Below are positions 1-7,134 of a stretch of 14,952 nt of DNA, piece after piece. How positions within the stretch are numbered: the first letter of the stretch is position 1; each line of letters starts with the position of its first letter. The DNA is from DATJWY01 sp035500775. Its GTDB lineage: Bacteria > Pseudomonadota > Alphaproteobacteria > Acetobacterales > Acetobacteraceae. The stretch is from NCBI GenBank assembly GCA_035500775.1, contig DATJWY010000308.1:1-14952 (forward strand), read 5' to 3'. The position numbers were made by a program, and so were the translations under genes. The notes beneath the pieces are model-generated. The model searched no databases and was not told where the DNA came from. It saw nothing but the letters and a program-made list of their open reading frames with translations.

Positions 1-86
1 GCGCGGGTGTCAACCGAGCGGTGCACCCCCCTGGAACCGCCGGCGAGGAAGTCCTCCCGCGCGAGCGGTTTGAACATGATGCTCAT
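1..86 (-). CDS. 5' fragment of an unidentified gene, downstream of the sugar transferase
   Basis: An ATG at 86-84 opens a frame that stays open to the window edge (28 codons, starting MSIMFKPLARED). A GGGGGAGGGG purine stretch lies just upstream as a strong ribosome binding site. The frame starts about 21 bases after the stop of the sugar transferase on the same strand, so co-transcription is likely and a role in polysaccharide synthesis or export is a reasonable guess. A second in-frame ATG lies at 77-75. Too little is present to name the product, and I recognise no domain. Confidence 0.5.
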   Translation of the reverse strand, partial: MSIMFKPLAREDFLAGGSRGVHRSVDTR

Positions 87-107
87 GGCGCGCCCCTCCC
101 CCGCGGC

Positions 108-845
108 TCAGAAGGCGTTTTCGGTGGTGAGCACGGCGCGGATGGTCCGCAGCAGGATGTGCAGATCCAGCAGCAGTGACCAGCGCTCGATATATTCGAG
201 ATCCAGCGCCACCCGCCGGCGCAGCTGAGCGGCATGGGCGACGCCGCCCCGGCAGCCATTCACCTGCGCCCAGCCGGTCATGCCGGGCTTCACCCGGTGC
301 CGCAGCGCGTAGCCGGCGACGATATCCGACCCCAGCCGGTCCTCGGTGCGCATCCCCACCGCGTGCGGGCGCGGGCCGACCAGCGACATCTCGCCGCGCA
401 ACACGTTGATGAGCTGCGGCAGCTCGTCCAGGCTGGACCGGCGCAGGAAGCCGCCGGTCCGGGTGAGACGCGGATCCCGCCGCACCGTCTGAAGCGGCGC
501 GCCCGGCTCCGGCGCCCAGCGCATGGTGCGGAATTTGAGGATGGTGAAGCGGCGGCCGTTCCAGCCCACCCGCTCCTGGCGGAACAGCGCCGGGCCGGGA
601 CTTTCCAGCCGGATGACGAGCGCGATCACGGCCATGAACGGCGCGAACAGCAGCAGCAGCAGCGCCGCCATCGCCCCGTCCATCGCCCCCTTGAGGAAGC
701 GCTCCGCCCCGTCGAGCGGCGGCACGGCGGCGGGCCAGCCAGCCGCGCGCATGATCGGGCGGCGTTCACAACCATAGGTCCGCAAGGCGTCGAATGTCCG
801 CGGGCCCGCCTCTGCAACCGGGAACAGATCGGACCGCCGCATCAT
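108..845 (-). CDS. bacterial sugar transferase (polyprenyl-phosphate phosphoglycosyl transferase, WcaJ/PssY/PglC fold)
   Basis: It transfers a sugar-1-phosphate from a nucleotide sugar to undecaprenyl phosphate at the inner membrane, the first step of exopolysaccharide or capsule repeat-unit assembly. Numbering from the upstream TTG at 932, I see one hydrophobic re-entrant helix (about 84-108), PGPALFRQERVG (112-123), KFRTM (133-137), the catalytic Asp-Glu pair in SLDELPQL (D169, E170), MSLVGPRP (182-189), KPGMTGWAQV (215-224) and the C-terminal LDLEYIERWS segment. Neither the TTG at 932 nor the ATG at 845 has a good Shine-Dalgarno sequence; I prefer the ATG, giving 245 aa. The four-helix N-terminal region of full-length WcaJ/GumD enzymes is absent, so this is a minimal monotopic form or one with a short soluble lead-in. 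The sugar cannot be read from sequence. The tract (CAG)5 at 648-662 encodes the Leu run of the helix. Family call firm, start uncertain. Confidence 0.9.
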   Translation of the reverse strand: MMRRSDLFPVAEAGPRTFDALRTYGCERRPIMRAAGWPAAVPPLDGAERFLKGAMDGAMAALLLLLFAPFMAVIALVIRLESPGPALFRQERVGWNGRRFTILKFRTMRWAPEPGAPLQTVRRDPRLTRTGGFLRRSSLDELPQLINVLRGEMSLVGPRPHAVGMRTEDRLGSDIVAGYALRHRVKPGMTGWAQVNGCRGGVAHAAQLRRRVALDLEYIERWSLLLDLHILLRTIRAVLTTENAF

Positions 846-976
846 GCCACGACGAAACGCGGATGCAGGCGTGTGGGCGATGGCTCTCACGGCGGCTTCC
901 TCTTGCGACCAATCGTTAGGACTGGCCAACAAGGTATGCGCGTGAACGCGAATTAAGAAAGGAGAAACGCCGCCTC

Positions 977-1126
977 ATGGTTGAGACGCCTGGGACGATG
1001 CCCGCCGCTTTTCCACCTAAAGGTGCATCGCCGAAGTTGCAACAGCTTTTCTATCAGGGAGATAGCCATTGCCCGCAACAGGCTGTTCCCGCATCACCAC
1101 CATACGGTTGTATTAACGTCTTCTAA
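977..1126 (+). CDS. possible 49-codon small ORF (doubtful)
   Basis: ATG at 977 to TAA at 1124-1126 encodes 49 codons beginning MVETPGTMPAAF. A purine-rich AAGAAAGGAG sits upstream, with GGAG at 961-964, about 12 bases from the ATG, which is longer than optimal. The frame is divergent from the sugar transferase. The translation has no recognisable motif, no signal peptide and no membrane helix. I report it because the ribosome-site-like motif is good and the frame is too short for usual gene callers. It may be chance. Confidence 0.15.
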   Translation: MVETPGTMPAAFPPKGASPKLQQLFYQGDSHCPQQAVPASPPYGCINVF

Positions 1127-1264
1127 CATACGCACCTGAATGATTGTTCTCGCAACGTTCCGGCGTCTCGCGCCGGCACCATGCGTAAATAACGATTTCG
1201 TGATATATCGGAACAGCCTGAATCCCCTGCTCCGGGCGCACGATCCCCGCGCCGGGAGCGCCCA

Positions 1265-1306
1265 TGGACCATGAGCGGATCAGGTTGACTGATCGGTCAT
1301 GGTCCA
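1265..1306 (-). terminator. 42-base dyad downstream of the aldolase gene
   Basis: The outer arms TGGACCATGA (1265-1274) and TCATGGTCCA (1297-1306) are perfect reverse complements. The inner arms GATCAG (1278-1283) and CTGATC (1289-1294) also pair, enclosing the loop GTTGA, with a small GCG/GG interior loop between the two stems. It lies 60 bases past the aldolase stop codon on the minus strand. No T-run follows on either strand, so a canonical intrinsic terminator is not shown. A 3'-end processing/stability hairpin or an operator for the adjacent sugar transferase are alternatives. Confidence 0.4.
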
Positions 1307-1366
1307 GCACCTTGTTTCGAGAGCGCGATTCACGCTTTCCGACTGTCAGCCTCAAGCGATCGCGCT

Positions 1367-2017
1367 TTATGCCGGATTTGCGAGGCCGTATCCGGCGAAC
1401 CGCGCCAGCGCCGCATCCATCTCCGCGTCGGTCAGCAGCACCGGGCCGCCGAGCGCGAGGCTCTGGCAGTACTGCCGCGCCACCGCCTCCAGCTCCACCG
1501 CCACCCACATCGCCTTCCGCAATGTCGGGCCGCAGGCGACCATGCCGTGATTGGCGAGCAGGCAGGCCAGCCGGCCCCGCAACGCCTCCACCGCATGGAT
1601 GGACAATTCCGGCGTGCCGAAGGTCGCATAGGGGGCGCAGCGCACGTCATGCCCGCCGAACGCCGCGATCATGTAATGGCAGGGTGGGATCGAACGCCGC
1701 GCCATCGCGAGCGCGGTGCAGCAGGTCGGATGCGCATGCACCACCGCGCCGATCTCCGGCCGGTCCAGCAAAACATCCCGGTGTATCCGCCATTCCGTCG
1801 AAGGCGGCAGCGGACCGTCCCACGCGCCATCGCCGTCGAGGGGCATGCGCGCGATCTGCTCCGGACGCAGCGTGTCATAGGGCGTCGCGGAGGGGGAGAT
1901 CAGCATCGCGTCATCCACGCGCACGCTGATGTTGCCGGATGTGCCTTGGTTGATGCCGAGCGTGTTCAGCGAACGACACGCGGCGATGATCGCCGCGCGG
2001 GCTTCTGAGTCGGTCAT
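1367..2017 (-). CDS. class II aldolase/adducin family protein, L-fuculose-phosphate aldolase-like
   Basis: Zinc-dependent class II aldolases of this family cleave sugar phosphates such as L-fuculose-1-phosphate into dihydroxyacetone phosphate and an aldehyde in the cytoplasm. Starting at ATG 2017 the protein is 216 aa, close to E. coli FucA (215 aa). The metal and catalytic residues fall where the family places them: E75 in STEWRIH, H94 and H96 in VVHAHP, and H157 in ANHGM. The substrate-phosphate loop GTSGNIS is at 25-31. An open frame extends 39 codons upstream to 2134, but that part runs through palindromic repeat A, so I reject it. GAGGA lies about 12 bases before the chosen ATG. Related enzymes act on ribulose phosphates, methylthioribulose-1-phosphate or 3-oxo-tetronate phosphates, so the substrate is not settled. 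No fucose or rhamnose genes are visible nearby. Confidence 0.88.
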   Translation of the reverse strand: MTDSEARAAIIAACRSLNTLGINQGTSGNISVRVDDAMLISPSATPYDTLRPEQIARMPLDGDGAWDGPLPPSTEWRIHRDVLLDRPEIGAVVHAHPTCCTALAMARRSIPPCHYMIAAFGGHDVRCAPYATFGTPELSIHAVEALRGRLACLLANHGMVACGPTLRKAMWVAVELEAVARQYCQSLALGGPVLLTDAEMDAALARFAGYGLANPA

Positions 2018-2077
2018 GCTGGTTGATGGTCCTCGTTGCCTTGGGGAGTATGCGCCAGGATACGGCGTTTTAAGGCA

Positions 2078-2128
2078 AGGCCAGGGCTCCGCCCTGGACC
2101 CGCTGGGGCCTTGAGGCCCCAGACCCCC
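2078..2128. repeat. palindromic repeat A (two-module copy)
   Basis: Two back-to-back hairpins: CCAGGGC-TCC-GCCCTGG (2081-2097) and CTGGGGCC-TTGA-GGCCCCAG (2103-2122), followed by ACCCCC. The first module and its GGACC tail match the start of the long repeat L (6418-6440). It lies between the stop of the 80-aa gene and the aldolase start, where it could also act as a terminator for the small gene. Confidence 0.8.
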
Positions 2129-2146
2129 GATCAATTGCGGGCCATT

Positions 2147-2389
2147 CTATTTCGTCTCAATGGCGTCCCGTATCACCGGCGCTGGCTCCAGGACGCGGAG
2201 CCGGCGAACCGTGAGATCGTCGATTTCGACAGACCGGAATTTGGCTCTGCGAACCGCCAGGCCGCTGATCGCCAACCGTCCGATCGCTACCGCGCCGATG
2301 GCAAGGGCGCCCAACGCCGCCGCGCCCAGGGCTAAAGCAAGCAGCTGGGTCGCCGGCAAGGTCGCGCGTTCGACAGGGCTGCAAGTCAT
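2147..2389 (-). CDS. conserved hypothetical 80-aa Ala/Leu/Ile-rich protein
   Basis: ATG at 2389 has GGGAG seven bases upstream; the stop is TAG at 2147-2149. Residues 15-46 form a hydrophobic stretch built on a loose five-residue pattern (ALGALAIGAVAIGRLAISGL), followed by the more polar, pattern-keeping segment AVRRAKFRSVEIDDLTVRRLRV. I recall small proteins with the same AIGxL-then-EIDDL-RRLRV layout in many proteobacteria, annotated only as hypothetical. The pentad periodicity suggests either a membrane-associated helix or a short pentapeptide-repeat-like solenoid. No function can be assigned. The gene sits alone between repeats A and B, in the same direction as prfB and the aldolase. Confidence 0.75.
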   Translation of the reverse strand: MTCSPVERATLPATQLLALALGAAALGALAIGAVAIGRLAISGLAVRRAKFRSVEIDDLTVRRLRVLEPAPVIRDAIETK

Positions 2390-2490
2390 CTTCCGGCTCC
2401 CGTAGAGAGACGAAAGCCCTAACAGCCTGTCGCTCCGCGCGTTCCCGCCGCCTGACGGCTAATCCAGCGAGCGTGCTCCCCCAACGAAAA

Positions 2491-2573
2491 GGGGTCTGGG
2501 GCCACCGGCCCCGTCGTGCGCAGGCACGCCTTCGCGTGACGGGGTCCAGGGGCAGAGCCTCTGACCTTCCTTC
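2491..2573. repeat. palindromic repeat B, directly after the prfB stop
   Basis: Modules in plus-strand order: GGGGTCT, hairpin GGGGCC-ACC-GGCCCC (2498-2512), the GTCGTGCG...GCGTGAC block (2513-2540), then GGGGTCCAGGGGCAGAGCCTC. The order and the central block match the second half of repeat L (about 6484-6552) in the same orientation. It begins two bases after the prfB stop codon on the minus strand, so it is a plausible transcription end for prfB. Confidence 0.8.
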
Positions 2574-2574
2574 T

Positions 2575-3706
2575 TCACTGCGCCTGAGCGCTAGCCTCAC
2601 TCCGCGTAGCACCCACGCGAGCGGCAAGCGCTGCCGCCATGAAGTCATCCAGCGCGCCATCAAGCACCGCGTCCGGATTGCCTTTCTCCACGCTGGTACG
2701 CAGATCCTTCACCAACTGATACGGCGCGAGCACATAGCTGCGGATCTGGTGTCCCCAGCCGATATCGGTTTTCGCCGCCTCGGTCTGTGCCGCCGCCGCC
2801 TCGCGCTTCTGCAATTCCTGTTCGTACAGCTTGGCTTTCAGCATCTGCATCGCGGTGGCGCGGTTGCGGTGCTGGCTGCGATCGGTCTGGCAGGCGACGA
2901 TGATGCCGGTCGGCACATGCGTGATGCGGATCGCGCTTTCCGTCTTGTTCACGTGCTGCCCGCCGGCGCCCGAGGCGCGGAACGTATCGACCTTCAGGTC
3001 GGCGTCGCGTATCTCGATGTCGATATTATCCTCGACCTTCGGATAGACCCACACGCTGGCGAAGCTGGTCTGCCGCCGGGCCGCCGCGTCGAACGGGCTG
3101 ATGCGCACGAGACGGTGCACGCCCGCCTCGGTCTTGAGCCAGCCATAGGCGTTCGGCCCGGAGACGAGCAGCGTCGCCGACTTGATGCCGGCCTGTTCGC
3201 CCTCGCTCTGCTCGATCAGCTCGATCTTGTAGTCATGCTGCTCGGCCCAGCGCATGTACATGCGCAGCAGCATCTCCGCCCAGTCCTGGGCCTCGGTGCC
3301 GCCGGCGCCGGCGTTGACTTCCAGATAGGCGTCGTTGGCGTCGGCCTCGCCGGAGAGCAGGCTCTCGATCTCACGCCGCTTCGCGTCCTCGGCCAGCGCG
3401 CGCAGCGTGGCGATGCCGTCCGCCACCATCGCGGCGTCGTCCTCGGACTCGGCGAGCGCGATCAGGTCGGTCGTGTCGGCGACGTCGGTCTCAAGCTTGA
3501 TCAGCCCCTCGGTCTGCGCGGCCAGGCGGTTGCGCTCGCGCATGACCTGCTGCGCGGCGTCGGCGTCGTTCCAGAGATCGGGGTCCTCGGCGCGAGCGTT
3601 CAGCTCCTCGAGGCGGGCAGTCGCGGCATCCCAGTCAAAGATGCCTCCTCAGCAGCGCGACCGACTGCTTGATCTGTTCGTTGAGGGCGTCCGATTCCGT
3701 TGACAT
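2575..3706 (-). CDS. prfB: peptide chain release factor 2, with programmed +1 frameshift
   Basis: Recognises UGA and UAA in the ribosomal A site and triggers peptide release. The gene is in two frames. ATG 3706 to CTT 3638 encodes 23 residues ending RRHL. An in-frame TGA (3637-3635) follows, and reading must slip +1 past T3637 to continue GAC TGG GAT to the TGA at 2575-2577. The product is 376 aa, normal for RF2. The anticodon-like SPF tripeptide is at 203-205 and the catalytic GGQ at 248-250, inside SGAGGQHVNKTESAIR. The residue aligned with position 246 of E. coli RF2 is Ala, as in most bacteria rather than the Thr of K-12. It lies 56 bases after mrcA on the same strand. A 322-aa reading starting at 3543 would miss the N-terminal domain. 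Confidence 0.97.
3634..3649 (-). promoter_or_regulatory. prfB: prfB +1 programmed frameshift signal
   Basis: On the minus strand the sequence reads AGGAGG CAT CTT TGA C. The internal Shine-Dalgarno AGGAGG (3649-3644) lies three bases before the CTT slippery codon (3640-3638) and the in-frame UGA (3637-3635), followed by C, the poor-termination context. This matches the E. coli prfB layout (AGG GGG TAT CTT TGA C). Low RF2 makes the UGA pause and favours the shift, so RF2 limits its own synthesis. Confidence 0.97.
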
Positions 3707-3762
3707 GTCCTACCCGATCCGCATGCCGTCCCGTGGGTGAGATCCCCGCCGGGGAGCCGGCG

Positions 3763-6321
3763 TCAATACAGCCCGCCCATGCCGCTGTCGACTCCCGTGC
3801 CGCTGCCGCTGCTCGCGGCGGGGGGCTGGTCGGCCGGCGTCGCGGCGGCATCGGCGGCGGCGTCGCCGGCATCGGAGGTGCTCACCCCCGGCTCCTGCCC
3901 CGGCTTGAACGCATCGACCACCGTATGCCCGCCGGCGGACCAGCTCTCGAGCGTGACCCCATCCGGCACCGGGAACTCCAGCTTCGGCCGGTCGCGCAGG
4001 GCGTAGGCCATGTAATCGTGCCAGATCGGCCCGGCGACCACGGCGCCGGTCTGGTTGTCGCCGAGGGTCTGCGGATTGTCGAAGCCGACCCAGACGACGG
4101 TGACGAGATCCGGGGTGAAGCCCGCGAACCAGGCGTCGTTGTAATCCTGGCTGGTGCCGGTCTTGCCGGCGATCGCCCGGTCCAGCCCGCGCACCACGGG
4201 CACGCCGGTGCCGTGCAGCACCACGCCGCGCAGCATCTCCACCACCTGGAACGCGCTGGCGGGATCGGCGAGCTGCGCGCGCTGATCGTCCAGCAGCGGC
4301 GGCGCCGCCGGGTCCTGGCCGTCCTTGAGCCCAAGGCCCGGCGCGCGCCAGATCACGTGCCCGTCCCGGTCCTGCACGCTGTCGATCAGCGTCGGCACCA
4401 CCTCGCGCCCGCCCATGTCGATCGAGGCATAGGCCCCGGCCTCGCGCAGCACCGTGGTATCGACCGCGCCGAGCGCCGCCGGCAGCACGCGCGGCATGTT
4501 GTCCACCTCGTGGAAGGCGATCGCCGTCTTGGCGACCGATTCCATGCCGACCTTCCGGGCCAGCCGCACGGTGACGAGGTTCAGCGACTCCGCCAGCGCG
4601 ACATGCAACGAGGTCGGGCCGTTGAAGGTCATCTCGTAGTTGTTCGGCCGCCAATTGCCCTCGACGAAGGGCGCGTCGAGGAATTCCTGGCTCGGCGAGA
4701 TGTTCTGCTCCATCGCCGTCAGATAGACGAGGGGCTTGAACGAGCTGCCCGGCTGACGCTGCGCCTGGGTGGCGCGGTTGAACTGGCTGGCCTCGTAGCT
4801 CCACCCGCCGGAGAGGGCGAGCACCCGCCCGGTGCGCGGATCGAGCGAGACGAGCGCGCCCTGCACCAGTGGGATCTGCCGCAGCGCAAGCCGGGTGACG
4901 CCCTCGGGATGGCGCTTGTCGGGCTTCGTCTCCGGCGAGACCATGACGACGTCGCCCGCCTGCACCACGTCGGTGATGCGGCGGGGCGCGGCGCCGGGCA
5001 CGCCGTTATGCACCGGCCGCGCCCAGGCGAGGTCGGCGAGGGAGAGCGGCGCCTCCCGCGCCAGGGGCTCGGCGTTCGGCTGGCCCTCGGGCTGCTCCAG
5101 CCAGCCGAGGATGGCCTGCGCGCCCTTCGCCTCCAGCACCACGGCGAGCCGCCACTCCGGCAGCATGCCGGGCGGGTGCGGCAGCGCGGCGAGCGCCCCC
5201 GCCCAGGCGAAGCGGAAGCCCGGGCCCACGTCGAGATGCGTGACCGGGCCGCGCCAGCCGCCATGCCCGCGATCATAGGCCATGAGGCCGGCGCGCAGCG
5301 TGGTGTCGGCCATGTCCTGCAACGCCGGGTCGAGGCTGGTGCGGATCGTGAGGCCGCCTTGCGTCGTCGTGTCCTGACCGAAACGCTCGATGAGCTGGCG
5401 GCGCACCTCCTCGCCGAACCAGTCAGCCTGCACCGAATCCGGCCGGCGATAGGGGGCGAGCACGACCGGCCGCGCCTTGGCGGCCAGCCCGTCCTCGCGC
5501 GAGATCGCGCGGGTCTCGATCATGCGGTCGATCACCCAGTCGCGCCGCGCGCGCGCCGCCTCGGGGGCGCGGAACGGGTTGTAGTTGTTCGGCGCCTTGG
5601 GCAGGGCGGCGAGCATCGCCGCTTCCTCGATGCCGAGATGGTCGAGCGGCTTGTTGAAATAGGTCTGCGCCGCGGCGGCGACGCCGTAGGCGCCCTGCCC
5701 GAGATAGATCTCGTTCAGGTAGAGTTCGAGAATCCGCTGCTTGGGCAAGGCGTTTTCGATGCGGGTGGCGAGGATCGCCTCCTTCGCCTTGCGCCCCAGC
5801 GAGACGGCGTTGTTGCCCAGCAGCATGTTCTTCGCCACCTGCTGGGTGATGGTGGAGGCGCCGATCGGCCGCCGGTTGTCGTGCAGATGTTCGAGATCAG
5901 TGATCGCCGCGCGCAGGATCGCCGCCGGATCGACACCGCGATGGGTCCAGAAATTCTGGTCCTCGGCGGCGAGGAAGGCGTTCTTGACGAGATCGGGGAT
6001 CGCCGTTTCCGGCACGAAGATGCGCCGCTCGGTGGCAAGCTCCGCGAGCAGCCGGTCGTCGCCGCTATAGACGCGGCTCATCACCCGCGGCTGATAGTTG
6101 CGCAGCCCGTCCACGGTGGGCAAATCGGCGGCGAAGCGGGTGTACATGGTCCAGGCCACGAAGCCGCCGGCGGTGCCGCCAACCACCGCGACGGCAAGCA
6201 CGAACCCGGCAAGCCGGCGCACGATGCCAAAGCTCCGCCGGCGCGGCGCAGGCTGCCGCCGGCCGGACTCGCGCCGGGACGGCGGCACCATGGGTTCACG
6301 GCCTCTTGGGGGACCATTCAT
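3763..6321 (-). CDS. mrcA: penicillin-binding protein 1A (bifunctional glycosyltransferase/transpeptidase)
   Basis: Class A PBP, 852 aa, that polymerises lipid II and crosslinks peptidoglycan in the periplasm. An Arg-rich cytoplasmic tail (about 1-35) precedes one membrane helix (about 37-58). The GT51 domain shows AAEDQNFWTHRG (catalytic E120), GASTITQQVAKNMLL (154-168), RKAKE (E181) and LELYLNEIYLG (198-208). The transpeptidase domain shows SSFK (nucleophile S526, K529), SLN (579-581) and KTGTS (720-724). An insert region of about 170 residues separates the domains, as in other PBP1A proteins. The last 40 residues are Ala/Ser/Gly-rich and probably disordered. The start at 6321 has only a weak purine match upstream; M11 (6291) is an alternative. 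The next gene on the strand is prfB, 56 bases on. In many alphaproteobacteria amiC lies directly upstream; here 3.5 kb intervene. Confidence 0.96.
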   Translation of the reverse strand: MNGPPRGREPMVPPSRRESGRRQPAPRRRSFGIVRRLAGFVLAVAVVGGTAGGFVAWTMYTRFAADLPTVDGLRNYQPRVMSRVYSGDDRLLAELATERRIFVPETAIPDLVKNAFLAAEDQNFWTHRGVDPAAILRAAITDLEHLHDNRRPIGASTITQQVAKNMLLGNNAVSLGRKAKEAILATRIENALPKQRILELYLNEIYLGQGAYGVAAAAQTYFNKPLDHLGIEEAAMLAALPKAPNNYNPFRAPEAARARRDWVIDRMIETRAISREDGLAAKARPVVLAPYRRPDSVQADWFGEEVRRQLIERFGQDTTTQGGLTIRTSLDPALQDMADTTLRAGLMAYDRGHGGWRGPVTHLDVGPGFRFAWAGALAALPHPPGMLPEWRLAVVLEAKGAQAILGWLEQPEGQPNAEPLAREAPLSLADLAWARPVHNGVPGAAPRRITDVVQAGDVVMVSPETKPDKRHPEGVTRLALRQIPLVQGALVSLDPRTGRVLALSGGWSYEASQFNRATQAQRQPGSSFKPLVYLTAMEQNISPSQEFLDAPFVEGNWRPNNYEMTFNGPTSLHVALAESLNLVTVRLARKVGMESVAKTAIAFHEVDNMPRVLPAALGAVDTTVLREAGAYASIDMGGREVVPTLIDSVQDRDGHVIWRAPGLGLKDGQDPAAPPLLDDQRAQLADPASAFQVVEMLRGVVLHGTGVPVVRGLDRAIAGKTGTSQDYNDAWFAGFTPDLVTVVWVGFDNPQTLGDNQTGAVVAGPIWHDYMAYALRDRPKLEFPVPDGVTLESWSAGGHTVVDAFKPGQEPGVSTSDAGDAAADAAATPADQPPAASSGSGTGVDSGMGGLY

Positions 6322-6410
6322 CTGTGTGTTGGGTTCCGCTCTCTTTGCGGCGGCATCATGCCGACGCGGACGGCGCGCGCAAGCCCGGTACGACTCTTGC
6401 GCGCCGGGGT

Positions 6411-6560
6411 AGGAAGACCAGGGGCTCCGCCCCTGGACCCCGCCAAAGGCTAAGCCTTTGGAATCCTTTACTTAGGTGTTGGAGGTCTGGGGCCTCCAGG
6501 CCCCGTCGTGCGGAGGCACGCCTTCGCGTGACGGGTCGAGGGCGGAGCCCTCGCCTTGCC
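6411..6560. repeat. composite palindromic repeat L (about 150 bp), inverted partner of R
   Basis: Five modules in order: hairpin CCAGGGGC-TCC-GCCCCTGG (6418-6436), hairpin CCAAAGGC-TAA-GCCTTTGG (6443-6461), an AT-richer linker, hairpin GGGGCC-TCCA-GGCCCC (6489-6504), the GTCGTGCGG...GCGTGAC block (6505-6532), and hairpin GAGGGC-GGA-GCCCTC (6538-6552). The reverse complement of 9772-9921 has the same modules in the same order with most bases identical. It lies about 90 bases upstream of the mrcA start. Confidence 0.92.
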
Positions 6561-7134
6561 TTATCCCGGGCGGCTGAGAGTGAAGCTCCGCCGCCAGTAA
6601 GCTCTCAAACCGGGGGCCACCGAAAGATGGTCCACCTTTCCGGGTAGGGCCGGTGCGGGAGAAAGTCAAGCCGTAGCGACAGGGGGGTATCTCAGTTCGA
6701 ATATCGCCTTCCGACCAAGGCGGTCATTCAGGCCAAGTGGCCGAATGGCTGGTGCTGGCCGGAAGCCGTCGGTCCGCTTTCAGATTGGCGAAGCTGAGAG
6801 CAGACGTAGCGGATGCCGAAAACAAATGGCCAAGGGCGGCCGCAATCTGGCTATTTCGCAGCGGCGGTGCAGGTGCGCCGAAGAGGGGGACCTCGTACCC
6901 GAGTTTCCCATATGGTTGGCCTACACTGGGTACCCCCACGAGCACCTCGAATTGGCACGCAACGGATTGGGTCGCGGCTCCTCGCCGGATGGATACACGC
7001 CTTCTTACTGGCCCGACGGGAATTACCCTCTTGGTGCCCGCCTCCAACCCAACAGCCTCCAACAAACTCGTGGCGGTTCACGACCTCAGAGAGTTGGTTT
7101 AAGAGCGCCCAACCATTCCGGCCGCCGAGGACTC
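6561..7134. other. unassigned lower-GC region between repeat L and the ABC-F gene
   Basis: About 570 bases with no convincing gene. By hand count the lines at 6661-6720 and 6901-6960 are 33/60 and 35/60 GC, well below mrcA. Several frames are open on both strands (for example 6737-7102 plus, 6724-7065 minus, and an in-frame extension of the ABC-F gene from 6745), but none gives a translation I recognise. Small palindromes are present: CGCCTT/AAGGCG (6705-6722) and a second at 6725-6747. The region probably holds the ABC-F promoter near its right end. The rest may be remnant mobile or decayed DNA; I cannot prove that. Confidence 0.4.
6725..6747. repeat. 23-base inverted repeat upstream of the ABC-F gene
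   Basis: CATTC (6725-6729) pairs with GAATG (6743-6747) and GGCC (6731-6734) pairs with GGCC (6739-6742) around an AAGT loop, with a single unpaired A at 6730. It follows another small stem (6705-6722). Position and role are unclear: operator, RNA hairpin or remnant of an intergenic repeat. Confidence 0.45.

Larger units (their letters stand above)
933..1366. promoter_or_regulatory. intergenic region upstream of the sugar transferase, with hairpins
   Basis: About 430 bases without a confident gene. It is less GC-rich than the flanks, especially around 1100-1220, as expected of a promoter region for the minus-strand sugar transferase. I could not place -35/-10 boxes with confidence. Palindromes present: a perfect 6-bp stem CCGGCG/CGCCGG at 1160-1176 with loop TCTCG, an imperfect 9-bp stem at 1231-1257, and a 42-base dyad at 1265-1306 (listed separately). 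Confidence 0.4.

Noticed and set aside
2018..2134. 39-codon N-terminal extension of the aldolase
   Set aside because: It runs through palindromic repeat A, and FucA-type enzymes start where the ATG at 2017 places them.
2473..3672. A 399-codon plus-strand frame opposite prfB
   Set aside because: Antisense shadow of RF2; no similarity to any family I know.
3700..6453. A 917-codon open frame on the plus strand opposite mrcA
   Set aside because: The minus strand encodes a complete PBP1A with every catalytic motif. The plus frame is Arg/Gly/His-rich with no domain, a typical antisense shadow in high-GC DNA.
6690..6722. tRNA-like T-loop GTTCGAAT near a small stem
   Set aside because: No acceptor, D or anticodon arms can be paired around it, so it is a chance match.
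6745..7134. 130-codon N-terminal extension of the ABC-F protein
   Set aside because: The ABC-F family starts at the MIRLDNISK segment, which has its own GAGG site. The extension shows no similarity and lies in low-GC unassigned DNA.
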